Assembly: GCF_932294415.1 (NCBI RefSeq)
Contig: NC_065539.1
Coordinates: 49,991,501 to 50,055,500 of the forward strand
Reading direction: 5' to 3'
Length of the DNA: 64,000 nt
DNA from: Quercus robur
Lineage: Eukaryota > Streptophyta > Magnoliopsida > Fagales > Fagaceae
The notes below the pieces were generated by a model, which did not search any database, was not told the DNA's origin, and saw only the letters and a program-made list of their open reading frames with translations. Both the position numbers and the translations under genes were made by a program. Positions 24,809 to 34,225 of the stretch are shown here, in pieces (positions within the stretch are counted from its first letter, which is position 1; every line of letters starts with the position of its first letter).

Positions 24809-25487
24809 GTTGAAGTTACACCTAGTGTAATTCTAAACAATATTACACTACCTAATAACTTATTATTGAATTTATATTTTAAAAAATCAACCGTTGGATT
24901 ACATTATTTTCATATATTTTCCATGCTTACAAAATTTTAAGATGATTAGAGATCAATAGTCATGTTATCAATAAATTATTTAAATTTAAGTTTTTGTAGT
25001 TTAAAATAATGCATAAAAGATAAGTTTATAAATCGAATGATAAATTATATCCATTTGACATAGAAATTAGCATGCATGTTGAAAACATATAGAATATGGA
25101 GACTATGTTTGGATAGTGCTGAAAAGCACTTGCATCTGTGTTTCACTTTTTTTTTTTTTTTTTTTGAGAAAAGCATTTCACGTTTTCAGATGTGGGACCC
25201 ATGGCTACAGTGCAGGAAGAGAAAGCAAAATTATGCTTTTCCAGTGGGTTCCATGCATTGTTCACGGGACCCGTAAGTACTTTATTAAAAAAAAAACTTT
25301 AAAACTGAGTCCCACAATACTATTCACAAATTTAAAAATTATTTTACTACAGTGTTTTCAGTTTTCAACAATAAACAGTATCCAAATAGACTCGTAATCC
25401 AACGGTTGGTTTTTTAAAATATGAATTCAATAATAAGTTATTGGGTGGTGTAACATTGCTTAGAGTTACACCAAGTATAACTTAAAC
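24809..25487. mobile_element. MITE with about 90-bp TIRs, hosting a second MITE
   Basis: The left arm begins GTTGAAGTTACACCTAGTG and runs through AACTTATTATTGAATTTATA and TCAACCGTTGGATTAC. The right arm is its inverted copy ending at 25487. A Harbinger-like MITE (about 25099-25395) is inserted just inside the right arm, splitting the element. A (TA)n(GA)n microsatellite abuts the left end. The superfamily is not resolved; long TIRs suggest a Mutator relative. Confidence 0.75.
25099..25395. mobile_element. Harbinger-type MITE nested in a larger MITE
   Basis: The ends GACTATGTTTGGAT and ATCCAAATAGACTC are inverted, and the interior shares GGACCCxxxxxTACAGTG, TGTTCACGGGACCC and ATTTTACTACAGTGTTTTCAG with the copies at 5470, 32714 and 36467. 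The expected TWA duplication has decayed. It is younger than the element it interrupts. Confidence 0.75.
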
Positions 25488-25492
25488 TCAAC

Positions 25493-25531
<39 letters not shown>

Positions 25532-25876
25532 ACAAACAAACAAAATATTTATCTTTCATGAGGTTAGTTATTAATTTGTTCCCTTAAAGTTAAATCTTGA
25601 CTTAGCCAATGGGTGCACTACATTAGATTTTTCGATTAAATTCAAATGCATAACTTTATTGAATTTAATTGCCATGGAAAATATAATATTTTTTTATATT
25701 TTATTAGCCAATGCAATCATATATGTTTGCATTTAATTTGAATCTTTAATGTGTATTGTACCTAAATCTTATCATGTTACAAATATAAGGGAGGGATAGG
25801 CATGGAACAACATTTTGGTCATTAATCATTAGCCTATGTTATCATAAAAACTTATCTTTGTAGCTCGGACTTGTCC

Positions 25877-25910
<34 letters not shown>

Positions 25911-25921
25911 CAATAGTTACA

Positions 25922-27070
25922 ATGGGGAAGAGAGAATTTGAATATTGGATGTCTCCATTGGAAATATTAAGGATACGTTTGGTAGACTATAATAGACACT
26001 AAAATGTGTTAGGTTCTAAAGACTTAGGATTTTATGTATTTAGAACTCTAATATATATTGTTGGTAAACCATGATCAAAACAATATGTTTAGTCGTGTTT
26101 AAACTTGCTCAAAGTTGGTTCATTTATGTAAAGTTTGAATAAAATGTTGCAGAAGTTATTTAAACTTCTCGGCCTAATTCGATCGATCGAAGTTTAGGCT
26201 CGATCAATCGAAAATCGGGTCAGAGGCGTTTTCTGCATAATTCCAACTCAGGCCTAGTTTTGTTTTAAAACGTTTAGGATTTTCTAATTTGCCCTAGGTA
26301 TAAAAGGCAAACCCTAGCCACGTTTTAGTATTGCTTATATTGCTGTTTGTGTAAATCTCTTGTGAGATCTGTGAGGAGTTTTCCTTTACACAAGCTTAGG
26401 ATTATCAAGAAGGAGATTCGTTCAAGAGCTTGATGATCATTCAGTTGCTGACATAAGAACTTAAAGAAACACAAGCGGGGATGTTTGTACTTGCTGGAGA
26501 ATCCAAGAAAGAAGGAGTCCGTAGATTCGGAGTTTGCACGTGGTCGTGCCAGTAAGTTCTACTGGTGGGTAGCAATAAGAAGTCAAGCGTGGGGGCTTGT
26601 AAGTCTTATTGTATGAATTTCAATTCTTTCAAGATAGTGGATTCAGGTTTACCTTGAGGATAGCTAGGTTAAATCCTTCCCAAGTTTTTACTGGTTTGGT
26701 TTCTTGGGTGATCATATCTTTGTGCTATTTATCTTTCCACTGCTATGCATGATATGATTGTTTGATTGTGATAACCTAGATTTGGAATTTGGACTAAGTA
26801 ACAACTTGGCTAATTACCTAGGTTAATCCAATTGTGTTTTTAAGGGGTCTAAAAACTATCAAAATGTAATAGTTATTCATATGATTTAACTATTCAGTAG
26901 TTTGATTATATTTTTATTACAAAGTTACAATGGGGAAGAGAGAATTTGAATATTGGATGTCTCCATTGGAAATATTAAGGATACGTTTGGTAGACTGTAA
27001 TAAACACTGAAATGTAATAGTTATTCATATGATTTAACTATTCAGTAGTTTAGTTATATTTTTATTATAA
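25922..27070 (+). repeat. Tandem duplication of a MITE left end, split by a solo LTR
   Basis: TTACAATGGGGAAGAGAG through GGATACGTTTGGTAGACT occurs at about 25918-25992 and again, almost identical, at about 26926-26999. The following TAATAGTTATTCATATGATT...TTTTTATTA block occurs at 26867-26920 and 27018-27072. The first copy is interrupted by the solo LTR at 26007, which therefore inserted after the local duplication or into one of its copies. Confidence 0.85.
26007..26861 (+). mobile_element. Solo LTR, 855 bp, TSD aaatg
   Basis: Starts TGTTAGGTTCTAAAG and ends TCTAAAAACTATCA, flanked by aaatg at 26002-26006 and 26862-26866. TG...CA termini with a 5-bp duplication define an LTR. No internal region or second LTR follows, so it is a recombination-derived solo LTR. 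The inverted GATCGATCGA/TCGATCAATCGA stretch at about 26179-26215 and a TATAAAAGG box at about 26299 look like the LTR promoter. Confidence 0.88.
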
Positions 27071-27499
27071 GGAGTACTCATTCCTTATAGATAATTATTT
27101 TTTAAAATGAGGAATAACTATTTATTTATAAAATTGTTATAATAGCTATCCCTTAGTAGGTATATTAATTTCTAAAATTAATATATTTCCAAGTAAACAA
27201 ACTTTCCATAGGTACATAATAATTATAAAAATAAAAATTCATAAAAAATAACTAATCTCTCTTTCAAATTTAATATATATATATATATTAGGAAGTATAA
27301 TTCTATGAATAAGATATTTTCTAAAATATATCTTAAGTTTGATTTAAAATGCTTTCATTCTATTATCTTCAGGGTTCCATTATTGTGCTGTCACCAAATA
27401 AAATAATAGTAATAAGTATTACATTACAACATCTTGTATTCCTTGTAATAACCTTTCTTATTCCTATATAATTACTATTACAGTCTATCAAATATATCC
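26979..27499. mobile_element. MITE, TIR GGATACGTTTGGTAGACTGT, TSD TAA
   Basis: The left end GGATACGTTTGGTAGACTGT and the right end ACAGTCTATCAAATATATCC are inverted and flanked by TAA on both sides, in line with a PIF/Harbinger derivative. The interior has a second inverted pair around ATTCCTTATAG / AATAGCTATCCC. It contains no coding sequence. Confidence 0.75.
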
Positions 27500-27650
27500 T
27501 AAGAGTCATTAACTAGTTGAATTATAAGGCTTTTTAGCTGTCCATAGCATTATAGGAGTATTCTCTTTTCCTTTCCAAGTTTCCATCTCTTCTTTCCAAT
27601 TGGCATGCATTATGACAAACTTGGTATTGTCATACCTAATATATATATAT

Positions 27651-28383
27651 TGTAGGGTGTCTGAGGGCTAAAGAAGACAGAATATGAAGCATCACACGCG
27701 ATCCCACCCATGGAAGTGTATCCGGCCCGAGGACTTTATTGACCCAAGAATGGAAGGAGATGCGGGATAGCATTTTGTGAGAACCCAATTAGAAGAGAAA
27801 GGAACATGGGAAGGGGCTAGGTCGGTGGGAGGGAGCTTCCTGTAAAGGTGCACCTTCCCGCTCCACATTGAATGCACTGCAACAATCTTATCAGCTGTAT
27901 TAATGAAGAAATGACACCTGAACAGTAATTTCACAGCTAGTAGCCCCTTCTACCACCTTCAAGAGAACTCTGATGGGACAAGTGCTTTGAGAAAAGTCCT
28001 GAGGCATACAGGTAGAGGGCTAGGATGCAAGGAAGAATGATATATAAGGGAGGGAAACCTCCCAATTAAGGAGATGAACATGATTATTGAAGAAAGAGAT
28101 AAACTAGAAAGTAAACAGTGCATTGCCTGGTATAGAACTTTTATTAATCATATATAAAAACTAGACTTCGAACCTGCCTAAGAAGAGCATTATTCTCAAT
28201 TATTACGTGAATTGATCCTCTTTGTTACTTTGGGCTCTTCGGCTGAAGACTTTAACTTAGCTTATAATTATACTTGAACCGTTTTCCCACTCTCTATAGA
28301 AATTCTATTGTTTGGGCCTGGTTTGGAGGATAAGGCACTACTGTTTTAAGTGGTCTTAGGCCACCAACTTCTGAGTACCTACA
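27651..28383 (+). mobile_element. Solo LTR, 733 bp, in the 5' region of peptide gene copy 1
   Basis: Begins TGTAGGGTGTCTGAGGG and ends GAGTACCTACA, so the termini are the perfect inverted TGTAGG/CCTACA, and tatat flanks both sides (27646-27650 and 28384-28388), although that site lies in a TA-rich stretch. A TATATAAGGGAGGG promoter-like segment is at about 28041. It lies about 420 bp upstream of the TATA box of the first peptide gene and is absent at the equivalent site of the second copy near 33150. Confidence 0.8.
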
Positions 28384-28763
28384 TATATATATATATATAT
28401 ATATATTTCCCTTTATGTAAAACTGTAGTATTATGATTAATTTGCACAAAACTATATTAAAGTTCAAATGGAGTTGTCCATAACAAACGGACTAAAGGTT
28501 AGAAAACCCAATTACCTCTCATAATAAAAAAAGTCAATAAATTAAAAAGATGGGCTATCATAGAACACAATTTGCGCTATTGCTGATCATATACGCTCTT
28601 TGCCAAAAAATTCAGCACATTGGTTTCATAGTTCATAAATCATAATTGATGATTGACATTTCTGGAGCCCTTTCTCCCATTATGAAGTATTAAAGTCAGA
28701 TCAAGATTAATTAAATTAATCATCACTGTGTCGTGTTTTCACAACCATTTTTTTCTTTTTTGT

Positions 28764-28781
28764 GGGGGGGGGGGGGGGGGG
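28764..28781 (+). repeat. G18 homopolymer just upstream of a TATA box
   Basis: Eighteen consecutive G lie 22 bp before the TATAAAT of peptide gene copy 1. The same place in copy 2 reads tttgggtggggttg, so the run expanded in copy 1 only. Such a tract can form a G-quadruplex and is also a common assembly or sequencing trouble spot. Confidence 0.9.
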
Positions 28782-28803
28782 TGGTCGTTTGCTTTATTTA
28801 TTC

Positions 28804-28810
28804 TATAAAT
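28804..28810 (+). promoter_or_regulatory. TATA box of peptide gene copy 1
   Basis: TCTATAAATT lies 82 bp before the start codon. The corresponding TCTATAAAAA precedes copy 2 at 33411-33420, and the surrounding gctttatta context is conserved between copies, which supports a functional core promoter. A W-box-like element (TTGACT on the minus strand, about 28532-28537) lies further upstream but is not conserved. Confidence 0.6.
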
Positions 28811-28885
28811 TAAAATCCCATTCTCATGCAATTTGTGAGACATAAAAAAGACAAATATTACAAATACACATCCTTTCCTTTCTTG

Positions 28886-29122
28886 ATGAAGCAAAATATG
28901 TTGTTTGGGAAAACTCTCTCAATTTCCAACATTGTAAAGGCTGTGATTCTCGCCTTCTTTATTTTTAGCGTCAAGCCTCTTGAAGCTGCAAGGCCTTTGG
29001 ATGTCATGAAGTCAAAACTTGCAGCAATCAAGGTGTCAATTACTCAAAAACGAGCACAGGTTCCACCTTCTTCCCCAAGTCCATGTACTTACATACCTGG
29101 ACACAAAAGTTGCCGTAATTGA
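28886..29122 (+). CDS. CTNIP/SCREW-like secreted peptide precursor, copy 1
   Basis: A 78-residue precursor with a hydrophobic signal segment at about 14-28 (IVKAVILAFFIFSV), a probable cleavage site near LEA-A/R, a basic spacer, and the C-terminal motif VPPSSPSPCTYIPGHKSCRN (59-78) with Cys67 and Cys76. CTNIP/SCREW phytocytokines have this layout: signal peptide, EARPL-like start of the propeptide, PPSGPSPCTNIP-type tail and two cysteines. They are perceived by the receptor kinase HSL3/NUT and tune defence and water loss. Here Asn of CTNIP is Tyr. I start at the ATG of MKQNM, because the upstream ATG at 28826 is GTG in the paralogue and the reading there is not conserved. No intron is needed. 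The family call rests on motif recall and needs a search to confirm. PIP or IDA-like peptides are the alternatives, but these lack the paired cysteines. Confidence 0.72.
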   Translation: MKQNMLFGKTLSISNIVKAVILAFFIFSVKPLEAARPLDVMKSKLAAIKVSITQKRAQVPPSSPSPCTYIPGHKSCRN

Positions 29123-30179
29123 AGAAACTGAAATTTAGCTTTAGATCCTCTCCATTTGAAATGAATTCATTTCATGGTTTATATTAAATAAAATAATATA
29201 AATATGTATCAAGCACCATATTATTTAAAATTTTAGATAGTGTGGCACTTAATACATTTTTAGATTTAAAAAATAAAATTGTAACCATGAAAGGAAAGGA
29301 TCTTATTCTATGGTGATGTTGCCTAGTTGTTAGTCACGTGTATTTGTAATTGTAAGAATAAAATTGTTATGTAGTAAGAAAAAGCAAAATTACTGTATTT
29401 GCCAAATGTTTGTTTTTTAATGTTATCTCTTCGTATATATATATAGTGTCAAAGCTTGGTTGCACTTGCTAGATTTACCAAAAAAACTGCTATAATATTG
29501 GTACGAGGTTGTGTGATAACTGACAACTGATTACGTTCTCGTTTCGTAAGTTTTATGAAAATTTGAAATCCAGAGATACCTTTTGCCTTTTACACAAACT
29601 ATCCACCTGCCATTTGCAAGAAAGCATGCACTCCCTTTTTCTTCGAGCATGCAAACATTATTGGTAGTTGGTACGAGGTTATGCGATAAATGTTTTCTTT
29701 TTTAATTTATATATATGTGTGCGCGTGTGTGTTTTCTTTGTTAATTTTTATATATAGACTAGAGAGGAATAATATCTTACTAGGAACAGCCTTTCAATAC
29801 AAGATCCAATTACATCTTTTTGCATCTACTTGATTTGCAGGAGTTGCAATTAAAAAGTTTCCAAGTTGTTTCTTTTGGTTTGGGATTTGGATCATTTTTT
29901 AGATCTCCCTAAAGAATTGAGTTTCATGAGGGAATAAACATAAACATTCAACATAGGCATGAATGAATTAATTAGTCCTTGTCTCCTTGGGAGGAGCTCT
30001 CCACATGCACCACTAACCCAGGCAAGTTATGTTTCCCATTCTTAACGGAATCATCATTTCCATTAGATATGCATGTGTACGTTCGGATTGGGATAATTAT
30101 GTGACACTTCTTGTGAGCAAAAAGTGTTGAAGGTTCAGTTGATGTAGTTTATGAGGTTAATGCCCCCTGTAATTACTTA
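29123..30179. other. 3' flank of peptide gene copy 1
   Basis: No gene. Blocks such as AAGAATAAAATTGTTATGTAGT (29345) are shared with copy 2 (33797, 34104) and with 59190, and mark the conserved downstream part of the array unit. A GGTACGAGGTTrTGyGATAA phrase occurs twice (29498 and 29669). Confidence 0.55.
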
Positions 30180-30245
30180 GTATGTGTAGTTTCCCGTCTC
30201 ACACACAGTTTGGTGTGTGTGTGTGAGACGGGAGACTATACATAC
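30180..30245. repeat. Inverted repeat, about 30-bp arms
   Basis: GTATGTGTAGTTTCCCGTCT followed by CACACACA is mirrored, after a short gtttgg loop, by TGTGTGTGTGTGAGACGGGA and GACTATACATAC. The arms differ at a few positions and would form a strong hairpin. No target duplication was seen, so it may be a tiny foldback element or an expanded palindrome. Confidence 0.85.
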
Positions 30246-32298
30246 ATCTGGGAAATAGTCAAGGCTCAAGTGTTTAATGAATTCTAGACACAAGTTTGCT
30301 AGAAAAAGGAAGAGTAAACATGTGTTCAAAGCAGAAAATCGGACCCAAATATGAAAAATATAAGATGACAATTGCCAAGGATGTCATTCTGCAAGATATG
30401 ATTTAATATTTGAGTGGTCTGATGAGCGTCAGGAGCCTGGTTTCCTGTTGCTGTTAGATAGATCAGAGGGTTCACAGCTTCCATGAAGAGTTTTTCATTT
30501 GGGAATGGTCTGTTAGTTGTTACACCCAACAAGAGAGGATCATGGAGCATTAGTAGTGTAGCGTTTGTTTGGCATGTTTCCAATGCATGGGCCTTCTTTT
30601 CTATCATATTTCCACTTCCGTAATTTCTCCTGATCATGTAGTCAATGATGAATTTTGCATAGAAAAAGATTTTAAGTAATTGGAGAATACCATGAGGGCC
30701 AATTAACTGAATCTGTAAAGGACCTGTTAATTAAGATCCTTGGATGAGTCTATTGTCTAGTTTCACTGGGCTAAAAGGCAATGACAAACAATTTTATTGG
30801 ACCTACTCCCCGGTGTTACCACTTACCTTGTGGCAGGGCCAACCTCCTAGACAACCCTCAAAATAAAAGTCAATAGACATCCAAGTGATCCAACTCATCA
30901 ATTAAAACCCTAAACAATTTTGTAAGCAAAATTGTCGCGTATGCCTAATAATCATTAGCAATATAATTAATTTTCCTAACAACTTGAAACTTTAATTTTC
31001 GTAAATTACTCTCTCACATGGTAGATTATAATATTAAGTAAAATTACAATAATATATTTAATAAATTAGATTCTATTGTTTTACAATTTAAAAGTTGTTT
31101 TATTGTTTTCATATTATAATTTTTAGTGGATTAGCTAATATCAGTTGTGAAAGAGATGTTAAGAAAACCTCTATATATATATATATATATATATATGGAG
31201 AGAGAGAGAATTAATTAATATTTATATATTAATAAACTCTACTTAAATTTATCGTCTTATATTCAAAATCATGGTTGAATTGACCAATAAAGATAGTTTT
31301 TATTTTTAGATAATATTTAAGTACAGTTACTTAAGTATAGTAGATTAAGTTTTCTAAATTTAAGCACATAATTGCATTCATCAATAAAATATTTAAAAAA
31401 TATTATTTTTTCCAAAAAAAATTAAAATTCAATAAAATTAGTCAATCAGAGATGCAAAAGATCCCAATGGTATATATTTTGTCCAAACAGATCGAAGCTT
31501 TGAAAGAACTACAAAACGGAAATTAGTCGATCAAAGAACACCGATGTGGTACCAAAACTCCTATTGTCCCTTTCCATTTGGGGCAGGTCTCGTCCAACTA
31601 CCCTGGTCTATTTCTCCACGGCCGCCCACTGTTAATCACCTATCGTCTGATGGACGATTGTCCAAAACAAGTCACACTTTGGACGCAGCAATGTTGAAAG
31701 AGCGATACCCATCATCGATCATTGCACTTTGAACTACCATACCTCAACGTTTTGTTAAGTTTCTGTCAATCATTTTCGCCTCAATATTAAAGGCACATTT
31801 TCATCTCTTAAATTGCAGTTGCACGTAAAAGAGTAGGTACTTAGAAACGGTGGCTGGGTTCAGTGCGACTGATTCAAAGTCAAATTAACTATATCTGCGT
31901 AGTAATGCTCCCCTCCTCTTTACAGTTTACATAACAAGTCTCATTCAAACAATAAATAAATAAATAAAACTGGTAAGAGCTTAGAGCAGAAAATAGAACT
32001 TCTAGAATCGTTTTTGTTTTTTACTTAATAATGCATGGCACAATTTCTTTTAAAGCTACTACATGCTCTTCTTACCATTATGGTAAGCCCAAGCTATTAT
32101 ATGCATAAAAGAAAGGAGCCACTTTTATGATTATGTTTATATATGAAATTATAAATTAAAAAAAAAAGGATATATATAGTAAGATTCTAATAGAGTGTGT
32201 AAATATATAATATAATTTTAATTTAATTAAAAAATAAATATTAAAATAATGAAGTGTAAAATTGTGATGTGTCACAAAAACTTGTATGTATATATATA

Positions 32299-32344
<46 letters not shown>

Positions 32345-32713
32345 TTAATTGGAATAGATTCGAAGAAAGAACGAGAGAATTATTGGCACTGCTAGAGCGT
32401 AACTTGACACAATAAACTTATATAGTAGTATAGTACTGTATTTTGATGCCAACTAAAAATCAAAAGTCTTTGGCTTTATATAAATGGTAGATTATATATA
32501 TACGGAACCACTTTGAATATTATGGTTTCTAGGTTGGGCACATAATTGTTTACAACAATAGTAGAAATTAACTACAAATAACAAAATAAATTTCACACTT
32601 GTTAAGGTGGAAGATCATGATTAGTGTAGTGATAAATTCATATGAGGCCACAATCAATTTTATTTCTATTGTACACCACTTATAATCTCATACCCTAATA
32701 AGTTTGAAATTTA
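30246..32713. other. Array junction region, no gene seen
   Basis: 30370-30640 matches 56170-56370 (CATTTGGGAATGGTyTGTTA, GGAGCATTxGkAGTG). 31540-31740 is noticeably GC-richer than its surroundings and may be a gene fragment, but the 62-codon frame is not recognisable. A long (TA)n tract sits at 32288-32341. Confidence 0.45.
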
Positions 32714-32968
32714 GCATGCGTTTGGATTGAGCTTATCAGCCTTGCATCTGCGTTTTGTTTTTGTTTTTTTTTTTTTTTTTTTGAGAGAAGCATGTTTCTG
32801 AGTAACCAGTGGGTCCCGTGTACTGTTCACAAGACCTACAAATATTTTTTTTAACAAAATTTTCATTAAAATGAGTCTCACAGCACTATTCACACATTTA
32901 AAAATTATTTTACTACAGTAGTTTCAATTTTTAATTTTCAGTAAAATAAGCGGTATCTAAACAGACCC
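32714..32968. mobile_element. Harbinger-type MITE, TSD TTA
   Basis: The ends GCATGCGTTTGGAT and ATCTAAACAGACCC are diverged inverted copies flanked by TTA (32711-32713 and 32969-32971). It shares TACTGTTCACAAGACC and ATTATTTTACTACAGT with the sister copies in this window. Confidence 0.82.
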
Positions 32969-33412
32969 TTATTGTGAATTTTATTATAGCTTTAGACTTG
33001 CTGAATTAATTTAAAAAGGGCTTGTTATGCTAACAAATATGGGGCAGGGACATGCATGGAACAACGTTGTGGTCGTTAACTTGATGGTCATAAAGACACA
33101 TCTTCATCTCTTCTTTCCAATTTTCATGCATTATGATAAAGCTTGGAGGATTGTATAATTAGTAAGTACCCACAAAAAAGATGTAATAGTACGCATATCG
33201 TAGAATTACATTACATACACCATTCGGTCAAAAATTCGGCACACTGGTTATTTCATACTTTATAATTAATATGATTGACATTCCTTAAAACCCTTTTCTC
33301 ATTATGTGATGCATAGCGTCAGAGTCAGATTGAAAAAAAAAAAAAAAAAAAAAAAAAAGGCAGCCATTGTGACGTTTTTAACAACCTTTGGGTGGGGTTG
33401 CTTTATTATTTC

Positions 33413-33419
33413 TATAAAA
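33413..33419 (+). promoter_or_regulatory. TATA box of peptide gene copy 2
   Basis: TATAAAA, 73 bp before the start codon and in the same local context as the TATA box of copy 1. A 26-base A run (33333-33358) lies about 55 bp further upstream where copy 1 has none. A W-box core (GGTCAA, TTGACC on the minus strand) is at 33226-33231. Confidence 0.6.
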
Positions 33420-33485
33420 AACCCAATTTCTCGTGCATTTGTGAAACATGAAAAATACACATTTGGAAACACACATCCTCTCCTG

Positions 33486-33749
33486 ATGAAGCAAAACATG
33501 GTTTTTGGGAGAGCTCTCCCCAACATTGTAAAGGCGGTGATTCTGGCATTCTTGATTTTTAGCATCAAATTCAAGCCTCTTGAAGCTGCGAGGCCTTTGA
33601 ATGTGATCATGAAGTCAAAACATGGGGCAACCAAGGTGTCAATCCCATATGATCGAGCACTAGTTCCACCTTCAAGCCCTGATCCATGTACTTACATACC
33701 TGCACAATGTTTGCCATATTTGAAGAAAACGGAGCTTTACCTGTGGTGA
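33486..33749 (+). CDS. CTNIP/SCREW-like peptide precursor, copy 2, frame-shifted C-terminus
   Basis: An 87-residue paralogue of the gene at 28886. The start MKQNMxFG, the signal segment IVKAVILAFLIFS, KPLEAARPL, the spacer and LVPPSSPDPCTYIP (59-72) are retained. After CTYIP the copies diverge by a net 2-nt length change: copy 1 has 26 nt from the Pro codon to the shared TTGAAG, this copy has 24. The copy 1 ending GHKSCRN plus stop is replaced by AQC and a 12-residue tail LPYLKKTELYLW. The original second-cysteine codon is now out of frame, but TGT just upstream supplies Cys75, leaving six residues between cysteines where copy 1 has eight. Whether the longer peptide can still be processed and recognised is unknown. 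It could be a functional variant or a pseudogene. The upstream in-frame ATG at 33306 precedes a poly-Lys run from the A26 tract and is rejected as the start. Confidence 0.65.
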   Translation: MKQNMVFGRALPNIVKAVILAFLIFSIKFKPLEAARPLNVIMKSKHGATKVSIPYDRALVPPSSPDPCTYIPAQCLPYLKKTELYLW

Positions 33750-33923
33750 TATATATAGGGGGAGCTGCCAACTTATTAATTAGTCACGTTTATTTTTAAT
33801 TGCAAGAATAAAATTGTTTTTTAATATAATTTACTAGTACAACAAAGGATGAGAAATTTGAATCATAATTCTCTTAATAAAGAAGAGTATATGCTATGCT
33901 ACTGAACTACAAAATTCTTGACA
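33750..33923. other. 3' flank of peptide gene copy 2
   Basis: Contains the conserved TTAGTCACGTxTATTTxTAATTG and AAGAATAAAATTGTT block, with about 110 bp of extra sequence (33810-33923) absent from copy 1, which creates a second AAGAATAAAATTGTT into which the SINE inserted. Confidence 0.5.
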
Positions 33924-33937
33924 AGAATAAAATTGTT

Positions 33938-34103
33938 TTTTTTTTTTTTTGAGAGAGTTTTTAACTTATGGCGTCCGCTCCTGATGATAGCTCTATATCA
34001 TCAGACCAAGACACCAATCAATTTTTGGTGTAGGCGGGGATTGAACCCCAGATCTCTTATACAACCATCAGAGACTTTACCAGTTGAGCTAACTGGAACC
34101 CAC
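33938..34103 (-). mobile_element. tRNA-derived SINE, 166 bp, exact 14-bp TSD
   Basis: Read on the minus strand the head is GTGGGTTCCAGTTAGCTCAA followed by CTGGTAAAG, a tRNA A box (TAGCTCAACTGG), then GGGGTTCAATCCCCG, a B box, a non-tRNA body, and a CTCTC plus poly(A) tail. The flanks agaataaaattgtt at 33924-33937 and 34104-34117 are identical. Copy 1 of the array shows the uninterrupted site (AAGAATAAAATTGTTATGTAG near 29345). This SINE is transcribed by Pol III in principle and depends on LINE machinery for movement. Confidence 0.93.
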
Positions 34104-34225
34104 AGAATAAAATTGTTATGTAGTAAGAAAATGCAAAGCACCCGTATTTTCCAAATGATTATATTATACCTAAAAATTGCTTTCTCTTCATAACAATAAT
34201 TTTATTGCACATATATAATAATGGT

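Larger units (their letters stand above)
23281..30640. repeat. Tandem array unit A (contains peptide gene copy 1)
   Basis: Scattered blocks in this interval match blocks in the same order at 31800-37200. Examples are GTAATGCTTCTCCTC with AACTTCTAGAATCGT (23377-23510) against 31900-32012; GGCATGGAACAAC with GGTCATTAA (25800) against 33052-33080; CATCTCTTCTTTCCAATT (27583) against 33105; the peptide gene; AAGCATGCAC (29620) against 36351; and TCCTTGGGAGGA (29986) against 37143. Unrelated insertions (two solo LTRs, MITEs) separate the blocks. Its tail at 30370-30640 also matches 56170-56370. Borders are approximate. Confidence 0.75.

Noticed and set aside
33306-33485. 60-codon N-terminal extension of peptide gene copy 2
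   Set aside because: It runs through the A26 tract as poly-Lys and through the TATA box, and is not conserved in copy 1. The MKQNM start is shared by both copies.
34080-34103. tRNA gene suggested by A-box and B-box sequences on the minus strand
   Set aside because: The boxes belong to the head of a SINE with poly(A) and a target duplication; a normal acceptor stem and anticodon arm are not evident.
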